Part shown: piece by piece, positions 1 through 5,657 of the stretch | How the letters are laid out: the number at the start of each line of letters is the position of its first letter | Numbering within the stretch: position 1 is the first letter of the stretch | Notes under the pieces: generated by a model | What the model was told of the DNA's origin: nothing | The model's input: only the letters and a program-made list of their open reading frames with translations | Database searches by the model: none | Translations under genes and position numbers: made by a program | NCBI GenBank assembly: GCA_946478985.1 | Contig: CAMLDZ010000140.1 | Location: 1 to 7,548 of the forward strand | Length of the DNA: 7,548 nt | DNA from: an uncultured Solimonas sp. | GTDB taxonomy: Bacteria > Pseudomonadota > Gammaproteobacteria > Nevskiales > Nevskiaceae | Reading direction: 5' to 3'

Positions 1-296
1 ACGCTGAACTGCTCGGCCATCGTCACCACCAGCGGATAGCCCTTCTGCGCGCAGACCATCGCCAGGCCAATGCCAGTGTTGCCGCTGGTGGCCTCGATCA
101 CGGTCTGGCCGGGCTTGAGCTGGCCGGAAGCCTCCGCGGCCTCGATGACGCCCAGCGCCAGGCGATCCTTGACCGAGCCGAGCGGATTGAAGGCCTCGAT
201 CTTGGCGTAGAGATTCACACCAGCCGGCGCGAGGCGATTGATGCGCACCACCGGCGTGTTGCCGATGGTGCCGAGAATGTTTTCATAACGTGCCAT
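1..296 (-). CDS. Cysteine synthase (O-acetylserine sulfhydrylase), N-terminal part, cut by window edge
   Basis: This PLP enzyme makes L-cysteine and acetate from O-acetylserine and sulfide in the cytoplasm. Ninety-eight residues are visible, starting MARYENILGTIGNTPVVRIN. The PLP-binding lysine is K43 in the family motif NPLGSVKDR (37-45), and the substrate/PLP-phosphate loop TSGNTGIG lies at 70-77. Both are hallmarks of the CysK/CysM family, whose usual length is about 300 residues, so roughly two thirds of the gene lies beyond position 1. The ATG at 296-294 (minus strand) is preceded by a G-rich Shine-Dalgarno containing GGAG about six bases upstream, which supports this start. The gene is divergent from the GST at 520. 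I cannot separate CysK from CysM, or from a cystathionine beta-synthase-like paralogue, because the discriminating C-terminal part is missing. The reading MAEQFS at 93-98 is common in proteobacterial CysM-like proteins, but that is recall and not proof. Confidence 0.93.
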   Translation of the reverse strand, partial: MARYENILGTIGNTPVVRINRLAPAGVNLYAKIEAFNPLGSVKDRLALGVIEAAEASGQLKPGQTVIEATSGNTGIGLAMVCAQKGYPLVVTMAEQFS

Positions 297-433
297 GGTG
301 CTCTCCCCCCGCAAGACCTGATGAGCGGTGGAGCTTAGCGCCGACCGGTCGCGGCGCCGAGGCCCGCGCGCACGGCCGGGGTGCGGCAGGTCTCAGTGCC
401 GCAGTGATGGCAGGGCAGTGCGGGTGGGCAGCG

Positions 434-456
434 GGTGGTCCACTCCGCGGTGGTCC
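434..456. repeat. 8-bp direct repeat in the cysteine synthase/GST intergenic region
   Basis: GGTGGTCC occurs at 434-441 and again at 449-456, a 15-bp period. Just downstream is TAAGAT (461-466), a four-of-six match to a sigma-70 -10 box for the GST gene, with no convincing -35 box. The repeat lies where an activator or repressor of the GST gene could bind. No other strong structure is seen in 297-519. In such GC-rich DNA an 8-bp repeat can arise by chance. Confidence 0.25.
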
Positions 457-519
457 GGCATAAGATCGGCGGGCTGAAATTCCAGCAACAGCAGCGCTCA
501 CACAGACCAGGAGAACATC

Positions 520-1110
520 ATGATCCTCTACTACACCACCGGTGCCTGCAGCCTTGCGGCGCGCATCGTCATGCGCGAGGGCGGCATCGATTTCAAGTCG
601 GTACGCGTCGATCTGCAGACGCACAAGACCGAGAGCGGCGAGGACTACTACCAGATCAACCCCAAGGGCTATGTGCCGGCGCTGAAGCTGGACGACGGCG
701 CGCTGCTGACGGAGAACGTCGCGCTGCTCGATTACCTGTCGCAGAAGGTGCCGGCGCTCAAGCCGGCCGACGAGCTGGCGCGCAGCCGCCTGATCGAGAT
801 GCAGACTTTTCTGTCGACGGAGATCCACAAGCCGTATTCACGCGTGTTCTTCTCGCCGGACGACGCCGACAAGGCGCGGGCGCGTGAGCAGGTCATCAAC
901 CGTTACAACTTCCTGGCGTCGCGCGTGAAGGACGGTGGGTACCTGCTCGGCAAGGACTACTCGGCGGTGGATGCCTTCCTGTTCGTGACGCTGACCTGGG
1001 CCGACATGGTCGGCATCACGCCGCCGCCGGCGCTGCAGGAGTTCAAGGCGCGCATCGCACAGCGGCCGGCGGTGCAGGCGGCGCTGCGTGACGAAGGACT
1101 GTTGAAGTAA
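520..1110 (+). CDS. gstA: Beta-class glutathione S-transferase
   Basis: Cytosolic GST of 196 residues, close to the usual ~200 for bacterial beta-class enzymes such as E. coli GstA and Proteus GST B1-1. The N-terminal thioredoxin-fold domain (about 1-80) starts MILYYTTGACSLA. Cys10 matches the beta-class cysteine that forms a mixed disulfide with glutathione. The cis-proline motif is VPAL (52-55), and glutathione-contacting E65 is followed by Asn66 where Ser is more usual. His103 lies near the position of the second active-site residue, His106, of the E. coli and Proteus enzymes. The helical C-terminal domain carries the N-capping box S148-x-x-D151. The ATG at 520 has AGGAG at 509-513, a good spacing. 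The gene is monocistronic, followed by a hairpin at 1130-1160. Likely roles are electrophile conjugation, peroxide or disulfide reduction, or xenobiotic binding; the substrate cannot be told from sequence. The symbol follows E. coli by similarity and is not a proven orthology. Confidence 0.93.
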   Translation: MILYYTTGACSLAARIVMREGGIDFKSVRVDLQTHKTESGEDYYQINPKGYVPALKLDDGALLTENVALLDYLSQKVPALKPADELARSRLIEMQTFLSTEIHKPYSRVFFSPDDADKARAREQVINRYNFLASRVKDGGYLLGKDYSAVDAFLFVTLTWADMVGITPPPALQEFKARIAQRPAVQAALRDEGLLK

Positions 1111-1129
1111 GCGCGCTGTCGTGACGCAG

Positions 1130-1160
1130 GCCCTGCAGGCGCTCATCCCGCCTGCAGGGC
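1130..1160. terminator. Shared hairpin between convergent GST and hemerythrin genes
   Basis: A perfect 12-bp inverted repeat (GCCCTGCAGGCG at 1130-1141 and its complement at 1149-1160) encloses a 7-nt loop. On the plus strand it starts 20 bases after the GST stop and is followed by only TTT, so it is at best a weak intrinsic terminator. On the minus strand it contains the last codons and the TGA (1145-1143, in the loop) of the hemerythrin gene and has no T run after it. It may stop transcription from both sides or protect 3' ends. Confidence 0.6.
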
Positions 1161-1601
1161 TTTGTGCATCCGCCGGTAGTCGCGGCGGTAGCGCTGTGCC
1201 AGGCGGTGCTTCTGCGGCTCGCTGAGAATCTTGCCGGACATCTGGAAGAACTTCTTTTCTTCCTCGTGCAGATGGTGGTGCACCTCATCGCAAAGCTGCT
1301 GTGCCGTGGCCAGCCAGCTGCGCGAATGCGGATCGGCGTCCGCCAGCGCCTCGACGAACTCGTCGATCTCATGATGCTCGGCCAGCGCGTGACGCGAGGG
1401 CGAAAGGCCGCGGTCGTCCATCAGGATCGGCGCATAGAGAAAACGCTCCTCGGCCGCGGCGTGCGCGGCGAGCTCGATGCGTAGCTCGTTGAGCGCTTCG
1501 CGGCGCTGTTCGGTGTCCGGCGGCGTGCGCAGCAGCTTGCGGCAGAGTTTGCGCTGCAGCGTGTGGCTCTCGCGCAGCGCTTCGAAGATCGTTTCTTCCA
1601 T
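1143..1601 (-). CDS. Hemerythrin HHE cation-binding domain protein
   Basis: A 152-residue, mostly helical, His- and Glu-rich protein starting MEETIFEALRESH. Candidate di-iron ligands follow the HHE pattern of four helices: H13; H47 with E51 (HAAAE); H71/H76/H77 (AEHHEID); and H112 with the following acidic run (HEEEKKFF). The family binds a non-haem di-iron centre. Members act in O2, NO or redox sensing and in iron-sulfur repair or stress defence; none of these can be chosen here. The reading frame stays open to 1940, but the extension is low-complexity and overlaps the well-formed gene at 1661-1933, so the ATG at 1601-1599 is preferred. Its Shine-Dalgarno is weak, which together with the 59-bp gap to the upstream gene suggests co-transcription. 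The stop codon lies in the loop of the hairpin at 1130-1160. Confidence 0.85.
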   Translation of the reverse strand: MEETIFEALRESHTLQRKLCRKLLRTPPDTEQRREALNELRIELAAHAAAEERFLYAPILMDDRGLSPSRHALAEHHEIDEFVEALADADPHSRSWLATAQQLCDEVHHHLHEEEKKFFQMSGKILSEPQKHRLAQRYRRDYRRMHKALQAG

Positions 1602-1660
1602 GGTCGTCGTGCCGGGTGTTCGATCGGGCTTGAAGGCGTTCCGTATTCGGGCAGCGGGAT

Positions 1661-1933
1661 TCAGGCCGCGGACGGCGGCGTCGATTCCACGCCATTGAGC
1701 CGCGGCCGCAGCGGCGCGGCGCGCGCGCCGCCCGGCGATTTCACGTCGACCCGGCCGAGCGTGATGTTCTTGCAGGCACGCACTTCGCGGTTGGAGTACG
1801 TCCAGATCTCGCCGCTGTCGTTGATGAACACCGTCCACATCAGATCGAACTCCGGCCCGTAGTCGATCAGGAAGTGGGCCAGGCCTTCGCCCTTGGGCGT
1901 CAGCATCGGAATCGGCGGATTGAGCTGGAGCAT
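1661..1933 (-). CDS. Conserved small protein of unknown function (90 aa)
   Basis: Ninety residues starting MLQLNPPIPMLTPKGEGLAH. Residues 1-62 look like a compact beta-rich domain: an NPPIPM entry, then LIDYGPEFDLMWTVFI, then GEIWTYSNREVR and KNITLGR. I recall the pattern (PPIP, LIDYG, W, GE-W, N, VR, N-TLGR) from uncharacterised proteobacterial and phage proteins, but know no function for it. Residues 66-90 are Pro/Ala/Arg-rich and probably disordered. There is no signal peptide or membrane segment. The ATG has AAGGA eight bases upstream (1946-1942 on the minus strand). The gene lies 71 bp after the PQQ lipoprotein gene and 59 bp before the hemerythrin gene, in the same direction. No function is assigned. 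Confidence 0.78.
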   Translation of the reverse strand: MLQLNPPIPMLTPKGEGLAHFLIDYGPEFDLMWTVFINDSGEIWTYSNREVRACKNITLGRVDVKSPGGARAAPLRPRLNGVESTPPSAA

Positions 1934-2004
1934 GGGGCACGTCCTTGTGCGCTGGAGACGATGCACCGACTCTCGCAAAGCACGGTGAGCCGGCCCTGAA
2001 TCGC

Positions 2005-3186
2005 TCAGGACTTCGGCAGCAGTCGCAGCAGGCGGCCGCCGCTGCCGTCCTCCAGCACCCACAGCGCGCCGTCCGGGCCGCTGGCCACGTCGCGGATGCG
2101 TGCGCCCATGTTCCAGCGCTCGGCTTCGTTGGGGCCGTTGCCGTCGAATCGCACGCGCACCAGGCATTGCGCGGCCAGGCCGCCGATGAAGGCGGAGCCG
2201 CGCCAGTCCGGGAACAGCTCGCCGCTGTAGAACGTCAGGCCGGCCGGCGCGATCACCGGCGTCCAGTACAGCGGCGGCGCGGTGAACTCCGGGCGCGTGG
2301 CGTGATCCGGGATCACCGAGCCGTCGTAGTTGTCGCCGTTGGAGACGATCGGCCAGCCATAGTTGTTGCCGGCCTCGATCAGGTTCAGCTCGTCGCCGCC
2401 GCGCGGGCCCATCTCGTGCAGCCACAACTTGCCGTCGGGCGCGAAGGCCAGGCCATAGGGATTACGGTGCCCCGCGCTCCAGGTCTGCGCGCGTACGCCG
2501 CCGGCGCGGGCTTGCGGATTGTCGTCCGGCGTGCTGCCGTCGAGGTTCAGGCGCAGCACCTTGCCGAGCGCCTGCTCCGGGTCCTGTGCGGTGTCCGGGC
2601 GCATGCGGTCACCAGACGACAGGAACAGATGCCGGCCGTCCGGCGCGAAGGCGATGATGCCGCCGGGCTGGCCGCCGCCGCCCTTGGGCATCTGCCGCCA
2701 GATCACCTGCAGGTTCTCCAGGCGCGCGATATTGCTGTCGTCGACGAACCTCGCCCGTGCCAGCGCCAGGCTGCTGCCGCCATCGCCGGGCTCGTTGTAG
2801 GTGAGGTAGACAAAGCCGTCGTCGCCGAAGCGCGGCGAGACGGCGACATCGAGCAGGCCGTTCTGGCCGCCGTAGGCGACGTCCGGCACGTTGCCGACGA
2901 CGCGCTTGTCGCCCTGCGGTGTGACGACGAAGAAGCGGCCCGGCTTTTCCGTCACCAGCATCCGCGCGTCCGGCAGGAAGGCCAGCGCCCAGGGCGCGTC
3001 GAAGCGGGCGATCGTCTGCCGCTCGAACGGCAGCTCGTTGCTGGCGGCGTTGCCGCCGGCATTGATGGATTCCGGCGTCGATTCTGGTGGCTCAGCGTTC
3101 TTTGAGCTGGAGCAGGCGCTGCCGAGCGCAACGCTCAGGGCAAGACCGGCGAACAGCGCAAGATGCCGCGGTGCGGGCAGGGACAT
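2005..3186 (-). CDS. PQQ-dependent sugar dehydrogenase-like lipoprotein (glucose/sorbosone dehydrogenase fold)
   Basis: This 393-residue protein is probably anchored as a lipoprotein facing the periplasm. Residues 1-25 form a signal peptide with hydrophobic core LALFAGLALSVALGSA and Cys25; the lipobox GSAC has an unusual Gly at -3. Ser26 at +2 would favour the outer membrane. A Ser/Pro/Asn-rich linker (26-52) leads into a six-bladed beta-propeller of the soluble PQQ aldose dehydrogenase (E. coli YliI) family: APWALAFLPDARMLVTEKPG (64-83), SSGDRMRP (190-197), GHRNPYGLAFAPDGKLW (239-255), HEMGPRGGDELNLIEAGNNY (257-276) and RIRDVASGPDGALWVLEDG (363-381). R241 in HRNP matches the PQQ-site arginine. 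However, the blade where the family has the catalytic His (HFGG in YliI) reads GGGGQPGGIIAF, putting Gln173 at that site. The start is supported by GAGGAG six bases upstream. It is first in a probable minus-strand operon. Sugar oxidation is uncertain given the His loss. Confidence 0.88.
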   Translation of the reverse strand: MSLPAPRHLALFAGLALSVALGSACSSSKNAEPPESTPESINAGGNAASNELPFERQTIARFDAPWALAFLPDARMLVTEKPGRFFVVTPQGDKRVVGNVPDVAYGGQNGLLDVAVSPRFGDDGFVYLTYNEPGDGGSSLALARARFVDDSNIARLENLQVIWRQMPKGGGGQPGGIIAFAPDGRHLFLSSGDRMRPDTAQDPEQALGKVLRLNLDGSTPDDNPQARAGGVRAQTWSAGHRNPYGLAFAPDGKLWLHEMGPRGGDELNLIEAGNNYGWPIVSNGDNYDGSVIPDHATRPEFTAPPLYWTPVIAPAGLTFYSGELFPDWRGSAFIGGLAAQCLVRVRFDGNGPNEAERWNMGARIRDVASGPDGALWVLEDGSGGRLLRLLPKS

Positions 3187-3292
3187 GGCGGACTCCTCAG
3201 CGATTTGGCCTCACCTTAGCGTTTGAAAGCGCGCGGCACCTGAACGTCGCTGCGGTTACCCTCAGACATCTTCATGCCCAACAGGAGTCGTC

Positions 3293-3913
3293 ATGAGCCG
3301 CAACATCGTCGTCATCGACAGCAGCGCCCGCATCGAGCAATCCGTCAGCCGCGCGCTGACGCAGGAGCTCGCAGCATTGCTGCAGGCGCGTGACGGCACT
3401 GCCACGCTGCTGCGGCGCGACCTGGGTGCCGAGCCGGTATCGACGCTGCAGCCCGGTGTTACCGAAGTGATCCGCACCAAGCCCGACCAGCTCGACCCCG
3501 CCACGCGGCCGCGCGCGGCGCTGTCGGAGACGCTGATCGCCGAACTGCAGGCCGCAGACACCGTGATCATCGGTGCGCCGATGTACAACTGGGGCGTCAG
3601 CGCCAATCTCAAGGCCTGGATCGATCAGGTGGTCCGCATCGGGTTCACCTTCACCTACGGTGCCGCGGGGCCCGAGCCGCTGCTGAAGGACAAGCGCTGC
3701 GTGGTCATCATCACGCGCGGCGGCGTCTACAGCGCGCCGGAGCGCGCGGCGCTGGATTTCCAGCTGCCGTATCTCAGGCACGTGCTCGGCGTCATCGGCC
3801 TGACGCCGCGCTTCGTCATCTGCGAAGGCACGCTCGGCAAGCCGGAGGCGGTGGAGGCGGCGCTGGCCAAGGCGCGTGCCGAACTTTCGGCGGTGGCCGA
3901 GGACTTCGCCTGA
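3293..3913 (+). CDS. azoR: FMN-dependent NADH:quinone oxidoreductase / azoreductase (AzoR family)
   Basis: A 206-residue flavodoxin-like enzyme, close to the ~200 of E. coli AzoR. The family reduces quinones to quinols by two electrons and cleaves azo bonds, using FMN and NAD(P)H in the cytoplasm. The N-terminal phosphate-binding region is IDSSARIEQSVSR (8-20). The FMN isoalloxazine loop APMYNWGVSANLKAWID lies at about 95-111, followed by GFTFTYGAAGPEPLL, and the second flavin-contacting loop is ITRGGVYS. The start at 3293 has AGGAG at 3283-3287. The 106-bp gap to the divergent PQQ lipoprotein gene must hold promoters for both, but I see no clear -35/-10 pair in it. The next gene starts 48 bp downstream on the same strand, which suggests an operon. 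The physiological substrate is likely a quinone and not a dye, but this is inferred from the family. Confidence 0.93.
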   Translation: MSRNIVVIDSSARIEQSVSRALTQELAALLQARDGTATLLRRDLGAEPVSTLQPGVTEVIRTKPDQLDPATRPRAALSETLIAELQAADTVIIGAPMYNWGVSANLKAWIDQVVRIGFTFTYGAAGPEPLLKDKRCVVIITRGGVYSAPERAALDFQLPYLRHVLGVIGLTPRFVICEGTLGKPEAVEAALAKARAELSAVAEDFA

Positions 3914-3961
3914 ACGGATAAGCTGGGCACAAAGCGAACCATTACGGCAGCGAGGAGAACC

Positions 3962-5110
3962 ATGGGACCTTTGCACGGCGTCCGCGTCATCGAGATCGCG
4001 GGCCTGGGAGCGGCGCCGTACGGCTGCATGATGCTGGCCGACATGGGTGCGGAGGTGGTGCGCATCGACCGCATCGGCGGCCGTGCCGATACCTCGGAGC
4101 AGCAGCCGCTGTTGCGCAATCGCCGCTCGATGACGCTGGATCTCAAGAATGCGGCCGGCCGCGACGTGGTGCTGGCGATGTGCGAGAAGGCCGATGTCAT
4201 CGTTGAAGCCTTCCGCCCCGGTGTCGCCGAGCGGCTCGGCATCGGCCCGGACGCCTGCCTCGCGCGCAACCCGCGGATCATCTACGCACGGATGACCGGC
4301 TGGGGTCAGACCGGCCCGCTCGCGCAGCAGGCGGGTCATGACATCAACTACATCGGCCTCACCGGCCTGCTGCATCAGGTCGGCCTCGCCGGCAAGCCGG
4401 TGCCGCCGCTCAACATCGTCGGCGACTTCGGCGGCGGCGGCCTGCTGATGGCCTACGGCATCGTCTGTGCGCTGCTGGAGACGCGGCAATCGGGCAAGGG
4501 GCAGGTGGTCGACGCGGCGATGCTGGACGGCGCGCTGTCGTTCATGGCGATGTTCTTCGGCGATCGCGTCGACGGCCGCTTCAACGACCGCACCGGCCAG
4601 CACATGCTCGCCGGCGCCGCGCCGTACTACGACACCTACGAATGCGCGGACGGTCACTATCTCAGCGTCGGCCCGCTGGAACGGCAGTTCCTGCAGATCA
4701 TGGTCGAGCGCCTGCAGCTGGATCCGGCGCGCTGGCTGGAATCGACCTTCCCGGATCTGAAAGACGACGATCTGGACGAGCGCTGGCCGCGCCTCAAGCG
4801 TGAGCTGACCGAGGTTTTTCGCAGCCAGCCGCGCGCGCACTGGCTGGAGCTGTTCGACGGCAGCGACGCCTGCATCGCGCCGGTGCTGACGCTGGCGGAA
4901 GCCGCTACGCATCCGCACAACGTCGCGCGGCAGAGCTTCATCGAGGTCGGCGGCGTCCAGCAGCAGGCGCCGGCACCGCGCTTCTCGCGGACCGTGCCGG
5001 CACATCCGCAGGCGCCGCCGAAGACGGGTGCAGACACCGAATCCGTGCTGAAGGCCTGGTGCATCGATCCGGATCTGTGTGCGGCTGCCAAGGCGGTGCG
5101 CGCCTTGTAA
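3962..5110 (+). CDS. Alpha-methylacyl-CoA racemase (family III CoA-transferase fold)
   Basis: A 382-residue member of the CaiB/BaiF family. Racemases of this group invert the 2-methyl centre of branched acyl-CoAs so that beta-oxidation can proceed. The N-terminal half begins GPLHGVRVIEIAGLGAAPYG with LADMGAEVVRID (25-36). The racemase catalytic set is visible: His126 in QQAGHDINYIG, Asp155 in NIVGDFGGGG and Glu240 in VGPLERQF, matching H126/D156/E241 of Mycobacterium tuberculosis MCR. This favours racemase over CoA-transferase, in which a single Asp nucleophile is used and GHDINY is absent. The C-terminal CIAPVLTLAEAATHPHNVAR is also typical. The ATG at 3962 has GAGGAG at 3952-3957. It probably shares an operon with azoR. 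Substrates could be branched fatty acids, isoprenoid or sterol side chains, or ibuprofen-like acids; the sequence does not decide. Confidence 0.9.
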   Translation: MGPLHGVRVIEIAGLGAAPYGCMMLADMGAEVVRIDRIGGRADTSEQQPLLRNRRSMTLDLKNAAGRDVVLAMCEKADVIVEAFRPGVAERLGIGPDACLARNPRIIYARMTGWGQTGPLAQQAGHDINYIGLTGLLHQVGLAGKPVPPLNIVGDFGGGGLLMAYGIVCALLETRQSGKGQVVDAAMLDGALSFMAMFFGDRVDGRFNDRTGQHMLAGAAPYYDTYECADGHYLSVGPLERQFLQIMVERLQLDPARWLESTFPDLKDDDLDERWPRLKRELTEVFRSQPRAHWLELFDGSDACIAPVLTLAEAATHPHNVARQSFIEVGGVQQQAPAPRFSRTVPAHPQAPPKTGADTESVLKAWCIDPDLCAAAKAVRAL

Positions 5111-5129
5111 GGCGTGCGGCCGGCGGCGG

Positions 5130-5147
5130 GCTGGCGTCAGGGCCAGC
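5130..5147 (+). terminator. Possible weak terminator hairpin after the racemase gene
   Basis: GCTGGC (5130-5135) and GCCAGC (5142-5147) form a perfect 6-bp stem with a 6-nt loop, starting 20 bases after the racemase stop. The following ATCTTGCGATT is a poor T run, so read-through into the next operon is likely. Confidence 0.3.
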
Positions 5148-5157
5148 ATCTTGCGAT

Positions 5158-5173
5158 TGGCACGGAGGGCGCA
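5158..5173 (+). promoter_or_regulatory. Sigma-54-like -24/-12 promoter element
   Basis: TGGCACG at 5158-5164 matches the -24 half of the sigma-54 consensus exactly. After four bases comes GCGCA (5169-5173), which keeps the -12 GC at 5171-5172 but not the preceding TT. The spacing between the GG and GC dinucleotides is the required ten bases. Transcription would start near 5184, about 160 bases before the Rieske start codon. No enhancer-binding protein gene is in the window, and only a position-weighted scan could give a chance rate. Confidence 0.35.
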
Positions 5174-5229
5174 GCCTTGGCCCGTGCCGCTATCGTGGGC
5201 GGGGCGCTCTACTCCTAGCATCGAGCATC

Positions 5230-5256
5230 ACAACACTCGGTTTTTGCGGGTGTTGT
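5230..5256. promoter_or_regulatory. 27-nt dyad (operator or leader RNA hairpin)
   Basis: ACAACACTCG (5230-5239) pairs with CGGGTGTTGT (5247-5256) around the loop GTTTTTG. As DNA it is a near-perfect 10-bp-arm inverted repeat with one mismatch, like the operators of TetR- or GntR-type regulators. As RNA it forms a 10-bp stem with one G-U pair. It lies 30 bases before the leader ORF and about 90 before the Rieske gene. The T run is in the loop and not after the stem, so it is not an intrinsic terminator. It is more AT-rich than its surroundings, which adds to its plausibility as a regulatory site. Confidence 0.5.
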
Positions 5257-5285
5257 CATGAACTAGAACAGGCAGGAGAGCCGCA

Positions 5286-5357
5286 ATGAATTTCGACTCC
5301 GGTGCATCGGAAGCCGGTCCGCGTTCGGCGGCGGGTGGAGTGATCGATGTCCACTGA
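5286..5357 (+). CDS. Putative 23-aa leader ORF overlapping the Rieske gene
   Basis: ATG at 5286 opens a 23-codon frame encoding MNFDSGASEAGPRSAAGGVI followed by DVH, ending with TGA at 5355-5357. It is preceded by AGGAGAG (5274-5280) with five bases of spacing, a stronger ribosome binding site than that of the Rieske gene itself. It overlaps the first 11 bases of the Rieske gene in another frame, an arrangement suited to translational coupling. The peptide has no hydrophobic segment and no run of one amino acid that would suggest classical attenuation. It is too short to judge by codon use, so it may be a decoy start. Confidence 0.4.
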   Translation: MNFDSGASEAGPRSAAGGVIDVH

Positions 5358-5652
5358 GCACAAGGTGGCGCAGCGCTCGCAGCTCGATGAGAAGCGGCAT
5401 CTGGCGGTGAAGATCGATGACAAGGAGCTCGCCGTGTTCCTGGTCGGCGGCGAAGTGCTGGCGACCGCCGGCCGTTGTCCGCATGCCAATGGCATGCTGG
5501 CGCGCGGCAGCGTCTGCGAGGGCAAGGTGACCTGTCCCTGGCACGGCTGGACCTGGGATCTGCGCTCCGGCGACTGCGAGGAAAGCGACGAACTCAAGCT
5601 GCAGCGCTATGAAGTCCGGGTGCGTGACGACGACGTGTTCGTCGTCGTTTGA
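5347..5652 (+). CDS. Rieske-type [2Fe-2S] ferredoxin
   Basis: A 101-residue soluble Rieske protein starting MSTEHKVAQRSQLDEKRHLA. The cluster ligands are C44-P-H46 and C63-P-W-H66, with 16 residues between the two boxes, followed by GWTWDLRSGDC, as in dioxygenase-type ferredoxins and NirD-like proteins. It carries no signal peptide or membrane anchor, so it is a cytoplasmic electron carrier and not a cytochrome bc1 subunit. The start has GGTGGAG at 5334-5340, six bases upstream. The next gene begins five bases after the stop, so the two are co-translated. No oxygenase or ferredoxin reductase gene is visible. The 2-oxoacid:ferredoxin oxidoreductase two genes downstream is the only plausible local redox partner, though that class normally uses 4Fe-4S carriers. 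Roles with an oxygenase encoded elsewhere remain possible. Confidence 0.92.
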   Translation: MSTEHKVAQRSQLDEKRHLAVKIDDKELAVFLVGGEVLATAGRCPHANGMLARGSVCEGKVTCPWHGWTWDLRSGDCEESDELKLQRYEVRVRDDDVFVVV

Positions 5653-5657
5653 GGCCG

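Noticed and set aside
283..828. 181-codon minus-strand open frame overlapping the GST gene and the intergenic gap
   Set aside because: Runs antisense to the GST, has Arg/Ala/Pro-rich composition, and conflicts with the cysteine synthase start.
1602..1940. N-terminal extension of the hemerythrin frame
   Set aside because: The extension is Arg/Ala-rich low-complexity sequence that overlaps, in another frame, the 90-aa gene with its own ribosome binding site. The HHE domain is complete from the ATG at 1601.
1945..3105. 386-codon plus-strand open frame opposite the PQQ-like lipoprotein gene
   Set aside because: Low-complexity Ala/Arg/Val/Gln composition with no domain, while the opposite strand encodes a clear propeller protein with a signal peptide.
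3187..3292. Sigma-70 promoter with TTGAAA (3223-3228) for azoR
   Set aside because: No acceptable -10 box at 16-18 bases downstream.
3272..5221. 649-codon open frame on the minus strand across azoR and the racemase gene
   Set aside because: It is antisense to two well-recognised genes, is rich in Arg/His/Gln/Ala as expected from the complement of GC-rich codons, shows no family motif and has no proper ribosome binding site.
5286..5346. Leader ORF as a missed N-terminus of the Rieske protein through a frameshift
   Set aside because: The Rieske ORF has its own GGTGGAG site and a normal length for soluble Rieske ferredoxins, so no extra N-terminus is needed.
5649..5657. TTG start for the second GST-fold protein
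   Set aside because: It would overlap the Rieske stop and has no Shine-Dalgarno; the ATG nine bases downstream is preferred.
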